From NCBI RefSeq assembly GCF_003935375.1, contig NZ_RHQM01000002.1, forward strand, positions 62,001-126,000: a stretch of 64,000 nucleotides of DNA, given 5' to 3'. This DNA is from Stutzerimonas xanthomarina. GTDB lineage: Bacteria; Pseudomonadota; Gammaproteobacteria; Pseudomonadales; Pseudomonadaceae. Below, in pieces: positions 63,734 through 64,000 of the stretch. Each line of letters opens with the position of its first letter. Within the stretch, counting starts at the first letter, position 1. The position numbers and the translations under genes are program-made. The notes beneath the pieces were generated by a model. It did no database searches. It had not been told where the DNA came from and saw only the letters and a program-made list of their open reading frames with translations.

Positions 63734-64000
63734 ATGCTCGGCACGCTGCGCAAGATTGTCCAGGAAGTGAATGCCGCCAAGGACCTCAAGGCGGCGTTGG
63801 GCATCATCGTGCTGAGAGTCAGGGAGGCCATGGGTAGCCAGGTCTGCTCGGTCTATCTGCTCGATCCGGAAACCGAACGCTTCGTCCTGATGGCCACCGA
63901 AGGCCTCAACAAGCGCGCCATCGGCAAGGTCAGCATGGCGCCCAACGAAGGCCTGGTCGGCCTGGTCGGCACCCGCGAAGAGCCGCTCAACCTCGAACAC
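63734..64000 (+). CDS. ptsP: PTSNtr enzyme I (PtsP), N-terminal part
   Basis: Only the first 89 residues are in the window. They start MLGTLRKIVQEVNAAKDLKAAL and enter the GAF domain (MGSQVCSVYLLDPETERFVLMATEGLNKRAIG), as in PtsP, the phosphoenolpyruvate-dependent first enzyme of the nitrogen-related phosphotransfer chain. The phosphotransfer and PEP-binding domains would lie to the right. GGGGAGAA is about 14 bases before the ATG. Same strand as rppH. Confidence 0.93.
   Translation, partial: MLGTLRKIVQEVNAAKDLKAALGIIVLRVREAMGSQVCSVYLLDPETERFVLMATEGLNKRAIGKVSMAPNEGLVGLVGTREEPLNLEH

Overview
The window looks like chromosome of a Pseudomonas of the stutzeri group (Stutzerimonas). It is GC-rich and carries familiar pseudomonad blocks: glnA upstream of ntrB, oprH-phoP-phoQ, serA divergent from a D-2-hydroxyglutarate dehydrogenase, rpiA divergent from ilvA, and rppH-ptsP. 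Genes are dense on both strands with many 1-14 base overlaps. I found no tRNA, rRNA, CRISPR array, insertion sequence or prophage.

Layout. 1-7.3 kb: nitrogen control and housekeeping: ntrB (cut by the window edge), two DUF4124 exported proteins, glnA with a sigma-54 promoter and NtrC boxes, thiI and typA. 7.4-13.3 kb: a di/tricarboxylate module: a chemoreceptor broken by one in-frame TAG, a CitS-type 2-hydroxycarboxylate transporter and a CitA/CitB-type two-component system. 13.3-19.5 kb: a beta-lactamase-fold hydrolase and a Fur-controlled siderophore cluster (TonB receptor, DUF2218, esterase, AraC regulator). 19.7-24.1 kb: two family-3 solute-binding proteins flanking a diguanylate cyclase, a dehalogenase-like hydrolase and the decayed end of a third binding protein. 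24.1-31.5 kb: small exported proteins, a sensor kinase with a sigma-54 response regulator, YehS, a PQQ-type sugar dehydrogenase with cytochrome c, and a DUF1028 protein.

31.5-36.6 kb: a polyamine-binding protein overlapping a GGDEF-EAL protein (NspS/MbaA-like), then a phosphoribosyltransferase/hydrolase pair. 36.7-43.5 kb: an eight-gene overlapping Mrp-like antiporter operon with three large proton-channel subunits. 43.5-46.9 kb: phoQ, a phoP with a one-base deletion, and oprH preceded by five GTTCAG repeats, four of them at exact 11-bp steps. 46.9-49.6 kb: curli genes csgH, csgA-like, csgB-like and a csgD-like regulator, without csgEFG nearby. 49.8-53.5 kb: an OPT transporter, an AI-2E family permease and two low-complexity exported proteins. 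53.6-64 kb: serA, D2HGDH, an FAH-family hydrolase, paired SdiA-regulated paralogs, DUF1508, rpiA, ilvA, a HAD phosphatase, rppH and the start of ptsP.

Much of the window senses small molecules and answers through phosphorelays or c-di-GMP. Three genes show damage: the chemoreceptor (nonsense codon), phoP (frameshift) and a solute-binding protein (relic). The first two are single-base events and could be real mutations or assembly errors.
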